Below are positions 8,023-18,976 of a stretch of 64,000 nt of DNA, in pieces; the first letter of the stretch is position 1, and each line of letters opens with the position of its first letter. A program made the position numbers and the translations under genes. The notes below the pieces were generated by a model that was given only the letters and a program-made list of their open reading frames with translations, was not told where the DNA came from and made no database searches. The stretch comes from Streptomyces sp. NRRL B-24484 (GTDB lineage: Bacteria > Actinomycetota > Actinomycetes > Streptomycetales > Streptomycetaceae). The stretch lies in contig NZ_JOAI01000001.1 of NCBI RefSeq assembly GCF_000717715.1, positions 186,001 to 250,000 of the forward strand, written 5' to 3'.

Positions 8023-8648
8023 TGCGTCTCCGGGGCGGGGTCGGTGCGCATGGAGGCGAGGGCGCGCAGGCCGTCCTCGACGACCGCCGGGTCGGCGTCG
8101 CCGAACAGCGCCTGCTGGGCGATGAAGCCCTGGGCGGTGGCGATGAGGGTGCGGGCGACGTGGTCGGCCTCCGGTCCGGGCGGCATCAGGCCGGACGCGC
8201 GGTAGCTGCCGACCAGGCCGGTCCAGGCGGCCCGCATCGCGGTGTAGCCCTCGTCGAGGGCGGCGGCGAGGGCGGGATTGCGCAGGGTCTCCGTCCAGAC
8301 CTGCACGACGAGGCGGGCGAAGGCCTGTCGGTCGCCCTCGGGCGGGGCCTGGTCGAAGACGGCCCGCAGGACGCGGCCGAGCAGCACGTCCGGGGTGGGC
8401 GGCGGCACGGTCGCGGCGGCCTCGGCGAAGGCGGCCCGGATCACGCCGAAGGCCTCCGTCGCGATGGCGGCGACGATCTCCTCCTTGCCCGCGAAGTAGC
8501 GGTAGACGGCCCCGGCGGACAGCTCGGACTCGCGCAGCACGTCCTGCATGGACGTGGCGTGGAAGCCGTTGCGCGCGAAGCAGCGGGCGGCGCCGTCGAG
8601 GATCTGCCGGCGGCGGGCGTCGAGGTGTGCCTGGGATACGCGGGCCAT
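8019..8648 (-). CDS. TetR-family transcriptional regulator
   Basis: A 209-residue one-component repressor. The N-terminal helix-turn-helix is clear: RRRQILDGAARCFARNGFHATSMQDVLRESELSAGAVYRYF spans roughly residues 12-52, ending in the canonical VYRYF recognition helix followed by KEEIVAAI. The C-terminal ligand domain is family-specific. ATG at 8648 is the natural start. It is transcribed divergently from the membrane-protein gene at 8754, with two copies of a 13-bp sequence in the shared promoter region, so it probably represses itself and that gene. It overlaps the following hypothetical gene by four bases. Confidence 0.9.
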   Translation of the reverse strand: MARVSQAHLDARRRQILDGAARCFARNGFHATSMQDVLRESELSAGAVYRYFAGKEEIVAAIATEAFGVIRAAFAEAAATVPPPTPDVLLGRVLRAVFDQAPPEGDRQAFARLVVQVWTETLRNPALAAALDEGYTAMRAAWTGLVGSYRASGLMPPGPEADHVARTLIATAQGFIAQQALFGDADPAVVEDGLRALASMRTDPAPETQ

Positions 8649-8657
8649 GAGGTCCAC

Positions 8658-8725
8658 CGTAAAACGAACGTTCATTCTTGACAAGTGCGACGGGCGGCCG
8701 GAGAGTGGGCCACGTAAAACGAACG
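8658..8725. promoter_or_regulatory. Divergent promoter with two copies of a putative TetR operator
   Basis: CGTAAAACGAACG occurs at 8658-8670 and again at 8713-8725, 55 bp apart. The first copy continues into TTCATT, making the dyad AACGAACGTTCATT centred on GAACGTTC. A TTGACA element at 8678-8683 lies between the copies. This arrangement fits repressor binding upstream of both the tetR gene and the gene at 8754. Confidence 0.65.
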
Positions 8726-8753
8726 ATCCTTCTCTTTGAATCGAGGGGCTGCC

Positions 8754-9851
8754 ATGTCCGCCTCCCCCGGGCCCGCCTCCCCCGGGTCCGCCCCCGCCGT
8801 CCGCCGCCTCGTCTCCGTCTGGGTGCTGGTGCCGCTGTTGGCCGCGTTCGCCCTGTGGGCCTTCGCCTGGCCGGCCTCCCGGCTCGCCCCGCGGGACCTG
8901 CCGATCGGCGTCGCCGGACCGGCCGCCGCCACCGCCACGGTCGAACAGCGGCTGGCGGCCCACCCCGGCGCCTTCGAGGTCCACCACTACACCGATGCGG
9001 CCGCCGCCCGGCACGCGGTCGAGCAGCGCGAGGTCTACGGCGCCCTGGTCGCCGCCCCCGGCGGCCCCGAACTGCTCACCGCCCCGGCCGCGGGCCCGAC
9101 CGTGGCCCAGCTGCTCCGCACCGCCGCCGAGTCCGCGGCCCCCGCCGGCACGGCGGTGCACGTGACGGACGTGGTGCCGACCCCCGCCGCCGACCCGCGG
9201 GGTGCGGTCTTCGGCGCCGGCCTGCTGCCGCTGGTGCTGGCCGGCGTGGCGTCCGGCGCGGTGGTGACGGTCCTGCGGCTGCGCGGCGGCCGGGCGATCG
9301 CGGCGCTCGCCGGGGCCGCCCTGCTCACCGGCCTGGTCGGCGCCGGGGTCGCGCACAGCTGGCTGGGGGCGCTGACCGGCGCCTGGTGGGCCGAGGCGGG
9401 GGTGATCGGGCTGACGGTGCTCGCGGTCGGCGCCACCTCGGCCGGGACGGCGGCCCTGCTGGGCACGGCCGGCCTCGGGGTGGCCGGGCTGCTGATGGTG
9501 CTGATCGGCAACGCGTTCTCCGGCGTCGCCTCCGCCCCCGAACTGCTCCCCGCCCCGGCTGGCGTCCTCGGGCAGCAGCTGCCCCCGGGCGCGGCCGGGA
9601 CGCTGCTGCGGTCCGTCTCGTACTTCGACGGCGCAGGGGCGGGCGGCCCGCTGCTCACCCTCTCCCTCTGGACCGGCCTCGGCCTCGCCGCCGTCGGCCT
9701 CACGGCGGCCCGCCGGCCCGCCGGAGGCTCCTCCCGGCCGGAGGGCGGGGAAGAACTGCGCGGTGCGGAGGCGGCTCGCGGTGCCGACCGGGGTCCGGCC
9801 CCCGTCGCTGCTGCGGCCGCCCGCGGACTGCGCGGTTCCCCGCGCCCCTGA
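8754..9851 (+). CDS. Membrane protein, ABC-2/YhgE-like
   Basis: A 365-residue integral membrane protein. It has one N-terminal membrane segment (VLVPLLAAFALWAFAW), a roughly 120-residue extracytoplasmic part with DLPIGVAGP and VYGALVA stretches, then about five C-terminal membrane segments. This layout resembles ABC-2-type or YhgE/Pip-type export proteins. ATG at 8754 follows GAGGGG. Divergent placement from a TetR gene with shared operators suggests induction by a small molecule and a role in efflux. The last 20 codons read through a dispersed genomic repeat, so the C-terminal tail (LRGSPRP) is probably not functional. Confidence 0.75.
   Translation: MSASPGPASPGSAPAVRRLVSVWVLVPLLAAFALWAFAWPASRLAPRDLPIGVAGPAAATATVEQRLAAHPGAFEVHHYTDAAAARHAVEQREVYGALVAAPGGPELLTAPAAGPTVAQLLRTAAESAAPAGTAVHVTDVVPTPAADPRGAVFGAGLLPLVLAGVASGAVVTVLRLRGGRAIAALAGAALLTGLVGAGVAHSWLGALTGAWWAEAGVIGLTVLAVGATSAGTAALLGTAGLGVAGLLMVLIGNAFSGVASAPELLPAPAGVLGQQLPPGAAGTLLRSVSYFDGAGAGGPLLTLSLWTGLGLAAVGLTAARRPAGGSSRPEGGEELRGAEAARGADRGPAPVAAAAARGLRGSPRP
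9826..9850. repeat. Copy of a dispersed GC-rich repeat (reverse orientation)
   Basis: GACTGCGCGGTTCCCCGCGC followed by CCCTG is the reverse complement of a GGGGCGCGGGGAACTGCGC-type element that recurs, by my recollection, in Streptomyces genomes, usually just after genes. A forward copy lies at about 50617-50637 in this window. Here it forms the coding end of the membrane-protein gene. Confidence 0.6.
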
Positions 9852-9865
9852 CGGCTTCCCTGCCG

Positions 9866-10870
9866 TCAGATCCGGTGCAGCGTGAACGTGTCGACGGGCG
9901 TCCCCGCGAAGAGCAGGTCGAGGCGCCCGTCGAGGACGTACACGCTGCCCGCCGGGCCGGGCGTGAGCACCGTCGGCGCCGGGTCGGTCAGCGGGTGGAC
10001 GGTGGTGCGGGCGGTGCGCCAGCCGTCCGCGGAGCGGAGGTCGACGCGGGTGGTGGCGCCGGTGCCGCCGAGGCGGTTGGTGATGCCCTGCAGGGTGCCG
10101 TCCGGGCGGAGCAGCAGTCCGTCGAGGCCGGTGAGAGCGTTCGCGGGGCCGGTGACGGGGATCTCGGCGAGCTGCTGCGGGTGGTCGATCGGCAGCCGCC
10201 ACAGGGTGCCGTCGTCGTACTTGCCGACCAGCAGGGTGCGGCCCTGCCGGACGATCCCGTTGAGGCCGAACCCGCCCTGCGGGGCGGCGAGCCGGCTGTC
10301 CCGGACGAGGACGCCGGCGGCGCCGTCCGGGGCGACCCGGTAGACGATCGGGGCGAAGGAGTCGGTGACGTACGCGGTGCCGTCGGGGCCGACGACGAGG
10401 TCGTTGGCGAGGTGGGACCCGCCGTCGGCGGCGACCGCGGCGAGGTCGGTGTAGAAGAGGCGCCGGCCGGTGGTCAGGTCGTAGGCGCCGATGCCGGCGA
10501 TCCGCCCGGAGCCGCCGGGGGCGGTGCGCACGGAGACGCCCGGGTCCCCGTTGGCGACGAGGACGCGGTTGCGGGCGGCGTCGACGTGGATGCCGACGGC
10601 GGAGACCAGCACCGCGGGGTCGTCGACCAGGGTGGTGACGGAGCCGTCCGCGCGGACGGCGGAGACGGTGCCGTGGCGGAGCGAGCTCACCAGGAAGCGG
10701 CCGTGGGCGGCGTCCCAGGTGGCGCCCTCGGGGTGGAGGGTGTCGGCCGTGCCGGTGATCGCGGCGGGCCGGTGGTGGGCGGGTGCCGCGGCGGCCGGCA
10801 GGGCCGGTCCGGCGGCGACCGCCGCGGCGAGGGCGGTGATCAGGAGGGCGCTGCGTGCGCGCAGGTTCAT
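9866..10870 (-). CDS. Secreted SMP-30/gluconolactonase-like beta-propeller protein
   Basis: A 334-residue exported protein with a signal peptide (MNLRARSALLITALAAAVAAG, cut after a PAAAA-type site) and a repeated beta-propeller body. Blades are visible as recurrent GxxYVTD, LVANGDPG, LHPEGATWDAAHGRFLVSS and GLLLRPDGTLQGITN segments. SMP-30-like proteins may be lactonases or metal-binding propellers; the active-site ligands cannot be confirmed by eye. It is divergent from the MmyB-type regulator at 10987 with a short dyad between them, which suggests that regulator controls it. Confidence 0.75.
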   Translation of the reverse strand: MNLRARSALLITALAAAVAAGPALPAAAAPAHHRPAAITGTADTLHPEGATWDAAHGRFLVSSLRHGTVSAVRADGSVTTLVDDPAVLVSAVGIHVDAARNRVLVANGDPGVSVRTAPGGSGRIAGIGAYDLTTGRRLFYTDLAAVAADGGSHLANDLVVGPDGTAYVTDSFAPIVYRVAPDGAAGVLVRDSRLAAPQGGFGLNGIVRQGRTLLVGKYDDGTLWRLPIDHPQQLAEIPVTGPANALTGLDGLLLRPDGTLQGITNRLGGTGATTRVDLRSADGWRTARTTVHPLTDPAPTVLTPGPAGSVYVLDGRLDLLFAGTPVDTFTLHRI

Positions 10871-10949
10871 CTGTCGTCCCGTCAGGAGCGTTGTTCGGAC
10901 GGTGTCCAGCCTTCCGCCCGGTGCGGCGGCGCAGCAGTGCGTGGCGATA

Positions 10950-10968
10950 CTGGTAGTCGGGCTACCAG
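10950..10968. promoter_or_regulatory. Dyad between SMP-30-like gene and MmyB-type regulator
   Basis: CTGGTAG at 10950-10956 and CTACCAG at 10962-10968 form a perfect 7-bp inverted repeat with a five-base spacer. A -10-like GATACT (10946-10951) overlaps its left edge and the regulator ATG is 18 bases away. It is a good candidate autoregulatory operator. Confidence 0.55.
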
Positions 10969-10986
10969 GAGTCAGGGGGAGGATCC

Positions 10987-11847
10987 ATGGCCGAGGGGGA
11001 CGTGCGCCGGCAGGCGCTGTCGAACTTCCTGCGGACCCGCCGGGCGTCGCTGACGCCGGCGGACGTGGGCATCGCACCGGGTGTGCGCCGACGCACGCCG
11101 GGGCTGCGGCGGGAGGAGCTGGCGCTGCTGGCCGGGGTGGGGGTGACCTGGTACACGTGGCTGGAACAGGGCCGGGACATCCATCCCTCGCCGGAGGTGC
11201 TGGCGAGCCTGGCCCGGACCCTGCGGCTGGACGCGGCGGAGACGGCGTACCTCTTCCGGCTGGCCGGTGCGGCGCCGCACCGGGGGGCCTCGGACGAGGC
11301 GGACGGCGCGGAGGTCCCGGAGGCGCTGCTGCGGCTGGTGGACGCGCAGGATCCGGCGCCGGCGTTCCTGATGGACGCGGACTGGGACATCCGGGTGTGG
11401 AACGCCCCGGCGGAGGCGATGTTCGGCTTCGCCGGGATGCCGCCCGGGGACCGCAACCTGGCCTGGACGGTGTTCGCGGACGACCGGATCCGCCGCCGCA
11501 CGGTGGACTGGGAGCAGCACGCCCGCCGCACGCTGGCGGAGCTGCGGGCGGCGTACGGGGAGCGGGGCGGGTCGGGTTCGCCGGCGGCGCGGCGCCTCAC
11601 GGAGGTGATCGGGCGGCTGCGGGCGTCCTTCCCGGAGGCGGACCGCTGGCTGGACGAGCACCGGGTGAGCGAGAAGACCGGATGCGAGAAGGAGGTCCGG
11701 CACGAGGTGGTGGGCCTGCTGCGGCTGGACCAGGTGGTGCTGCGCGCGCCGGGCGGGCTGCAGCTGGTGGTGGCTGCGCCGCGCGACGAGGAGACCGGGG
11801 AGCGGCTGCGGCGGCTCGTTCCGGTCCCCTCGGCGGCGGCGGTCTGA
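10987..11847 (+). CDS. MmyB-type helix-turn-helix regulator
   Basis: A 286-residue XRE-family regulator with an N-terminal HTH (LSNFLRTRRASLTPADVGI, then RRRTPGLRREELALLAGVGVTWYTWLEQGRDIHPS, residues about 10-65) and a C-terminal PAS-like MmyB ligand domain (DADWDIRVWNAPAEAMFG, later VRHEVVGLLRLDQ). The GLRREELALLAGVS-type recognition helix is diagnostic of this group, whose ligand domain is reported to bind fatty acids. ATG at 10987 follows GGGGGAGG. It is divergent from a secreted propeller protein and probably regulates it. Confidence 0.88.
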   Translation: MAEGDVRRQALSNFLRTRRASLTPADVGIAPGVRRRTPGLRREELALLAGVGVTWYTWLEQGRDIHPSPEVLASLARTLRLDAAETAYLFRLAGAAPHRGASDEADGAEVPEALLRLVDAQDPAPAFLMDADWDIRVWNAPAEAMFGFAGMPPGDRNLAWTVFADDRIRRRTVDWEQHARRTLAELRAAYGERGGSGSPAARRLTEVIGRLRASFPEADRWLDEHRVSEKTGCEKEVRHEVVGLLRLDQVVLRAPGGLQLVVAAPRDEETGERLRRLVPVPSAAAV

Positions 11848-11854
11848 CCGGCCG

Positions 11855-12448
11855 TCAGCCGTGCCGGGCGGCTGCGGCGAGTTCGTCGGCGGTGGCGGGC
11901 ATCGGGGTGGTGATGCCCGCCCAGGACCGGTCGGCGAAGTGCAGGTCGATCCGGCCGCGCTGCAGGACGCCGGCGGGGTTGCGGTGCAGCGTCACGGCCT
12001 GCCGGGGCGCCTCCCAGTGCAGCGCGTACTGCTCCTTGAGCTGCCACGGCCTGGAGCCGTCGACGACCACGAGGTGGCGCCGGTCGGTGACGGCGAAGGT
12101 GCCGGTGGCGGCGGCGCCTTCGTGCATCCGGCGGACGAACAGGCCGGCCGCGCTGTGCCAGCCGCCGGCCATGCCCTCGCCGTGCCAGACGGAGTCCGGC
12201 ACGGCGTCCGCCATCCGGTCCCCGACCGCGCCGACGGCGGCGGAGACCGGGTTGACGGCGGCGTAGGCGCGGCGCAGTACGTTGAACCTCCTGCCGAGCT
12301 TCTGCTCCAGTTCGCTCGGCTGCCGCTGCGGCATCAGGTCGGCCGGCGGGTGCGGGATCCCGGGGGCGAGGCTGATCGAGGCCGCGCCGAGCAGGTGCTC
12401 GCCGGGCTGCAGGAAGGGCGTGACGATGTCGCGGTCGCGGTTGAGCAC
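11855..12448 (-). CDS. Hypothetical protein at the end of a type VII-like cassette
   Basis: The 197-residue product is not recognised. It begins LNRDRDIVTPFLQPGEHLLGAAS, and its C-terminal half (GTFAVTDRRHLVVVD...LHWEAPRQAVTLHRN...GRIDLHFADRSWAGI) reads like a small antiparallel beta domain of the bacterial PH type, which often starts with a LxPGExL segment. There is no signal peptide. GTG at 12448 has an excellent AGGAGG site. It lies 14 bases after the WXG protein gene, so the two should be co-expressed; a chaperone, immunity or regulatory role is possible but unproven. Confidence 0.7.
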   Translation of the reverse strand: MLNRDRDIVTPFLQPGEHLLGAASISLAPGIPHPPADLMPQRQPSELEQKLGRRFNVLRRAYAAVNPVSAAVGAVGDRMADAVPDSVWHGEGMAGGWHSAAGLFVRRMHEGAAATGTFAVTDRRHLVVVDGSRPWQLKEQYALHWEAPRQAVTLHRNPAGVLQRGRIDLHFADRSWAGITTPMPATADELAAAARHG

Positions 12449-12462
12449 GGTCGGTCCTCCTG

Positions 12463-13398
12463 TCAGCCGAAGGCCGCGTCGAAGCGGGCCTTGCGCTCCT
12501 CCGGAGTGAGCTCCGGCGCCTGGCGGGGCTGGGCGATGCCTGCGTGTTCGCGGGCGGCGGTGGAGGGGTGCGGGTTGCCGGCGATCCGGTCGTCGATCTC
12601 GTCGGCGACGATGCCGGCTCCGGACTGGACGGCCTGCTGGACGGTCTGGCCGACCGGGTCGCCGGTGAGGCCGATGCCGTGCAGCGCGGCCTTGCCGATC
12701 ATCTTGGTGCCCTTCTTGGCGAGGTAGGCCGGCACATCGATCGGCCGGTTCCAGGTCCAGGGCTTCTTGGGGTTGAGGTGGGGGCGCTTGGAGACCGCCT
12801 TGAGGGCCTTCATCGCCTCCTCGATCTTCTTCAGGGCGCGGGCCAGCTTGGCGACCAGGTTGGCGATCCGGGCGCTGGCGATGGTGCCCTCGGCGGCGGC
12901 CGCGGCGGCCTCCGCGGCGAGCGAGATGCCGGCGGTGACGACGCTGAAGGCGAGCGAGGCGGCGAGGGTGATGATCGCCCACTCGATGAGTTCGCGGATG
13001 ACCGTCTCGACGAGGTCCTGGGCCATCCGGCTCTCGGCGGCGGCCTCGTCGAGGAGTTCGGCGGTGGCGTCCATGTCGTCCGCCTCGGCCTCCAGGGCCG
13101 TCTCGTACTCGGCGAGTTCCCGAAGGAACGCCTCGGCGGCCTCGCCCTGCCAGTCGTGGGCGAGGGCGGCGCGGTCCCGGCGCTGGTCGGCGACGACCTC
13201 ACGCAGTTCGGTCGCCTGACGGCGCCAGAGCTGGGCGGCGGCCTCCAGGCCCTCGGGGTCGCCGGTGACGAACTCCAGCGGTTCGGCGAGTGGTTCGACG
13301 ATGGGGCGCATGATCTCGTCGATCACGCTGCCCAGCGGGCTCATCCACTGGTTGATCTTGGTGTAGGCGTCGACGGCGCCGGACACGGGACCGGACAT
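12463..13398 (-). CDS. WXG100-like protein with hydrophobic segment, type VII-associated
   Basis: A 311-residue protein whose N-terminal 130 residues look like a helical WXG100/LXG-type hairpin: long amphipathic helices broken by DWQGEAA, a W-x-G turn at residues 83-85. Residues about 140-168 are strongly hydrophobic and could span or insert into a membrane. The C-terminal part is polar (KRPHLNPKKPWTWNRPIDVPAY, then ELTPEERKARFDAAFG) with no recognised enzymatic motif. The start (ATG 13398, or GTG 13401) overlaps the stop of the EspC-like gene. Together they look like a secreted substrate pair; no secretion machinery genes are in the window. Confidence 0.72.
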   Translation of the reverse strand: MSGPVSGAVDAYTKINQWMSPLGSVIDEIMRPIVEPLAEPLEFVTGDPEGLEAAAQLWRRQATELREVVADQRRDRAALAHDWQGEAAEAFLRELAEYETALEAEADDMDATAELLDEAAAESRMAQDLVETVIRELIEWAIITLAASLAFSVVTAGISLAAEAAAAAAEGTIASARIANLVAKLARALKKIEEAMKALKAVSKRPHLNPKKPWTWNRPIDVPAYLAKKGTKMIGKAALHGIGLTGDPVGQTVQQAVQSGAGIVADEIDDRIAGNPHPSTAAREHAGIAQPRQAPELTPEERKARFDAAFG

Positions 13399-13718
13399 CA
13401 CAGCCCCCTGGCGATGGCGTTGAGCGATTCGGCGGTCTCGGCCTCGGCCTGTTCGTAGGAGCGGGCGACGCCCTGGGCGTGCTCGTCGATGCGGGCCATG
13501 GTGTCGGCGGCCGAGGTGAGGTTCTCGACGGCGGCGTCGGCGCGCTCGGCGTAGTCGCGGCCGGTCTGCTCGGCCTCCGGCAGCTTGCCGAAGGCGTCCG
13601 GCGACAGCCGGTGGGCGCCGAGTTCGGCGCGGATGGCGCGCAGCTTCTCCGAACGGTCGGCGGAGGTGCGGGCGAATCGCCGCAGCGCCTCCGGATCGAC
13701 GCGGTACTCCCCTGACAC
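13398..13718 (-). CDS. EspC-like type VII secretion-associated protein
   Basis: A 106-residue helical protein matching the ESX-1 secretion-associated EspC layout: VDPEALRRFA at the start, the FGKLPEAEQTG segment near residue 43, a long helix, and YEQAE at residues 88-92, which fits the YxxxD/E export motif. GTG at 13718 is preceded by GGGGAGG. The longer upstream frame is not supported. It heads a three-gene minus-strand unit with overlapping stop and start codons. Substrate status is inferred from fold and motif, and no EccC-type ATPase is nearby. Confidence 0.75.
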   Translation of the reverse strand: MSGEYRVDPEALRRFARTSADRSEKLRAIRAELGAHRLSPDAFGKLPEAEQTGRDYAERADAAVENLTSAADTMARIDEHAQGVARSYEQAEAETAESLNAIARGL

Positions 13719-13890
13719 GACGTGTCCTCCCCCGTGCGGTGCGCCCGGTGCGGCGCCGAATTGACGGAACTTCCGGTTCAGGTCAAGGAAGGACCATGAA
13801 CGGACAAAGAAGCTAACACACCTGTTCGCAATGGAGGGGAGGGTGATGTGAGGGTTGGTCGGTGATCCGGCGGTATCCGGGAAAAGGCGG

Positions 13891-13921
13891 AGGGGCGCCA
13901 CCCGAAGCGGGTGGCGCCCCT
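13891..13921. terminator. Intrinsic terminator, 14-bp perfect stem
   Basis: AGGGGCGCCACCCG (13891-13904) pairs perfectly with CGGGTGGCGCCCCT (13908-13921) around AAG. It lies just after the stop of the DEAD-box helicase gene on the minus strand and is followed there by CCGCCTTTTCC, so it probably ends that transcript before the type VII-like cassette. Confidence 0.85.
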
Positions 13922-13936
13922 TTCGTGGACGGCGGG

Positions 13937-15592
13937 TCAGCCGAGGTCGCGGCGCTGCCGTCCGGTGCCGTAGTTGGCGCCGCTGCGCGAGCCCGAGCCG
14001 GGCTTGGCCCGGCCGGAGGAGCGGCCGATGAAGCCGGCCGCGGTACGGCCGTTGCCGGCGCCGCTGCCCCCGCCGATGCGCTGCTTGGGGCGGGGCTGAC
14101 GGGCGTTGCCGCTGGCGTCGACGTCCTTCGGCAGTGCGGAGCGCTTGCCGGGACGGCGGCGCGGCGCACCGGCGCGGGCCGGCTTCTCGCCGTTCTGCTC
14201 GGCGTCGGCGGCCGGCTCGGCCACCACGATGGCGACGGGCACGCCGCTCGGGGTGCGGGCACCCGTGATCCGGCGCAGCTCGGCGTCGTCCGGGCGGACC
14301 TTGGTGACGGTGGGCCGGATCCCGGCGGTGCCCATCAGCCGGTTGACCTCGCGGCGCTGCTCGGGCAGGACGAGGGTGACCACGGTGCCGGACTCGCCGG
14401 CGCGGGCGGTGCGGCCGCCGCGGTGCAGGTAGTCCTTGTGGTCGATCGGCGGGTCCACGTTGACGACCAGGTCGAGGCCGTCGATGTGGATGCCGCGGGC
14501 GGCGACGTTGGTGGCGATCAGCGCGGTGACCCGGCCGTCGCGGAACTGGTCGAGCACCCGGTTGCGCTGCGGCTGCGACTTGCCGCCGTGCAGGGCGGCG
14601 GCACGCACGCCGCTGGCCAGCAGCTGCTTGGCGAGCCGGTCGGCGCCGTGCTTGGTGTGCACGAACATGATCAGCCGGCCCTCGCGGGAGGCGATGTGCG
14701 CGGTGGTGGAGGCCTTGTCGGCGGGGTCGAGCTGGAGGACGTGGTGGTCCATGGTGCTGACCGCACCGGCCGACGGGTCGACGGAGTGGGTGACCGGGTC
14801 GTCGAGGAAGCGGCGGACCAGCCGGTCGATGTTGCGGTCGAGGGTGGCGGAGAACAGCATCCGCTGGCCGCCCTCGGCGACCTGCTCCAGCAGCTTGCTG
14901 ACCTGGGGCAGGAAGCCCATGTCGGCCATCTGGTCGGCCTCGTCGAGGACGGTCACCGTGACGTCGCCGAGGGCCACGTCCTGGCGGTTGATCAGGTCGT
15001 CGAGCCGGCCGGGGGTGGCGACCAGCACCTCGACGCCGCGGCGCACCTGGTTGGCCTGCCGGCCGATCGGCATGCCGCCGACGACGGTGGCGATCCGCAG
15101 CTGCAGCGCCTGCGCGTAGGGGCTCAGCGCCTCGGTGACCTGCTGGGCGAGCTCACGGGTGGGCACCAGGACGAGGGCGAGCGGGCGGCGGGCGACGGCC
15201 CGCTTGCCGGCCGTGCGGGCCAGCAGCGACAGGCCGAAGGCGAGGGTCTTGCCGGAGCCGGTGCGGCCGCGGCCGAGCACGTCGCGGCCGGCCAGCGAAT
15301 CCGGCAGGGTCGCGGACTGGATCGGGAAGGGCTCGGTGACGCCCTCCCGGGCCAGCGCGGTGAGCAGCGCCTTCGGCATGTCGAGCTCGGCGAAGGTGGC
15401 CGCCGGCGGGCGGGCCGGGGTGCCCTCGACGACGGTGAATTCCTGGCTCTCGGCGGCCGTGGGGCGCGCGGCGCGCGGCGCGCGCTGCATGCGGCGCTCG
15501 GCGCCGCCGCGGGGGCCGCCACCGCGCTGGGGGCGGCCGGTGCCCGGGGCCCGGCGGGAGGTGGTGCGCTGCGGGCGTGCCTGATCGGTCAT
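13937..15592 (-). CDS. DEAD-box ATP-dependent RNA helicase
   Basis: A 551-residue cytoplasmic RNA helicase. The core carries a Q motif around EPFPIQ, Walker A GRTGSGKT (residues 109-116), PTRELA, TPGR, DEAD at 217-220, SAT at 248-250, and the second RecA domain with ARGIHI and HRGGRTARAG at 390-399. The first 60 residues and the last 100 are basic and rich in Arg/Gly/Pro, typical of RNA-binding tails in actinobacterial cold-stress helicases. ATG at 15592. It lies next to a cold-shock protein gene in the same orientation, which fits a shared role in unfolding RNA. Confidence 0.93.
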   Translation of the reverse strand: MTDQARPQRTTSRRAPGTGRPQRGGGPRGGAERRMQRAPRAARPTAAESQEFTVVEGTPARPPAATFAELDMPKALLTALAREGVTEPFPIQSATLPDSLAGRDVLGRGRTGSGKTLAFGLSLLARTAGKRAVARRPLALVLVPTRELAQQVTEALSPYAQALQLRIATVVGGMPIGRQANQVRRGVEVLVATPGRLDDLINRQDVALGDVTVTVLDEADQMADMGFLPQVSKLLEQVAEGGQRMLFSATLDRNIDRLVRRFLDDPVTHSVDPSAGAVSTMDHHVLQLDPADKASTTAHIASREGRLIMFVHTKHGADRLAKQLLASGVRAAALHGGKSQPQRNRVLDQFRDGRVTALIATNVAARGIHIDGLDLVVNVDPPIDHKDYLHRGGRTARAGESGTVVTLVLPEQRREVNRLMGTAGIRPTVTKVRPDDAELRRITGARTPSGVPVAIVVAEPAADAEQNGEKPARAGAPRRRPGKRSALPKDVDASGNARQPRPKQRIGGGSGAGNGRTAAGFIGRSSGRAKPGSGSRSGANYGTGRQRRDLG

Positions 15593-15711
15593 GCTGCTCC
15601 GTCCTGATCGGCCGGCAGGCACGGCGATGCCGTGCGCCCGGACCTTTGCGGGTCGGCCGTCAGGAGTGGATGCGGGGCCGCCCCGGCCGTTCGGCGGCAA
15701 TGGGCGAGGGC

Positions 15712-15751
15712 CCGCACCCGCAGGTGCGGACCCTCACTCGTCATGCGTGAG
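15712..15751. terminator. Hairpins after the cold-shock gene
   Basis: CCGCACC (15712-15718) pairs with GGTGCGG (15723-15729) around CGCA, and CTCAC (15733-15737) pairs with GTGAG (15747-15751). They follow the csp stop in its direction of transcription and probably end or stabilise its mRNA. There is no T run. Confidence 0.5.
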
Positions 15752-15766
15752 TCGGCTTGGCCGGAC

Positions 15767-18541
<2,775 letters not shown>

Positions 18542-18601
18542 TCACCGCAGCCCTCGGGGGACGGAAACCGGGCAACGGCAGGACCGGCCCGGGGAGAATC
18601 C

Positions 18602-18666
18602 CTAGCCGGTCGGCAGGCAAGTACGTGTGGGAGCATCCTATGCGATGCCACTAGCCGGTCGGCAGG
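18602..18666. repeat. Two 16-bp direct repeats between divergent MMPL genes
   Basis: CTAGCCGGTCGGCAGG is present at 18602-18617 and 18651-18666, 49 bp apart. Each copy contains the short dyad GCCG-GT-CGGC. Between them is GCATCctatgcGATGC. The identical copies between two divergent transporter genes look like binding sites for one regulator. The rest of the 460-bp gap (18517-18976) holds a GGTGGGG/CCCCACC hairpin (18815-18832) and a -10-like TAGGGT at 18901-18906, but no convincing gene. Confidence 0.65.
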
Positions 18667-18976
18667 TAACCCCGGCCCGACGGGCACCCCTAGGGGGTAC
18701 CGGCTGCTTCCCGCCACCATCCTGACCTGCGCCGCCGCCGCGCACCTCCTGCTCCGGGCGGATCCCCCTCCCCCTCAGGGTGGAGCCGAAGACCGGCCCG
18801 GAGGAGGAGATCGGGGTGGGGAAAACCCCACCACGGCCCTCCGGGCAGGCCCAGGGTCGACTCACCCGCCAGCCGGATACTCCGTCAACTCCCCGCTTCC
18901 TAGGGTCGTTCCAGCAGCCGGGAACACCGGCACCAAGCTCCGGCGGACCGCACCCGCCGCTCTCCCTGGGGGACCT

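Noticed and set aside
8657..10202. Large upstream extension of the TetR frame through the divergent gene
   Set aside because: Sequence beyond the ATG at 8648 is unstructured and antisense to the membrane-protein gene; the TetR HTH starts right after 8648.
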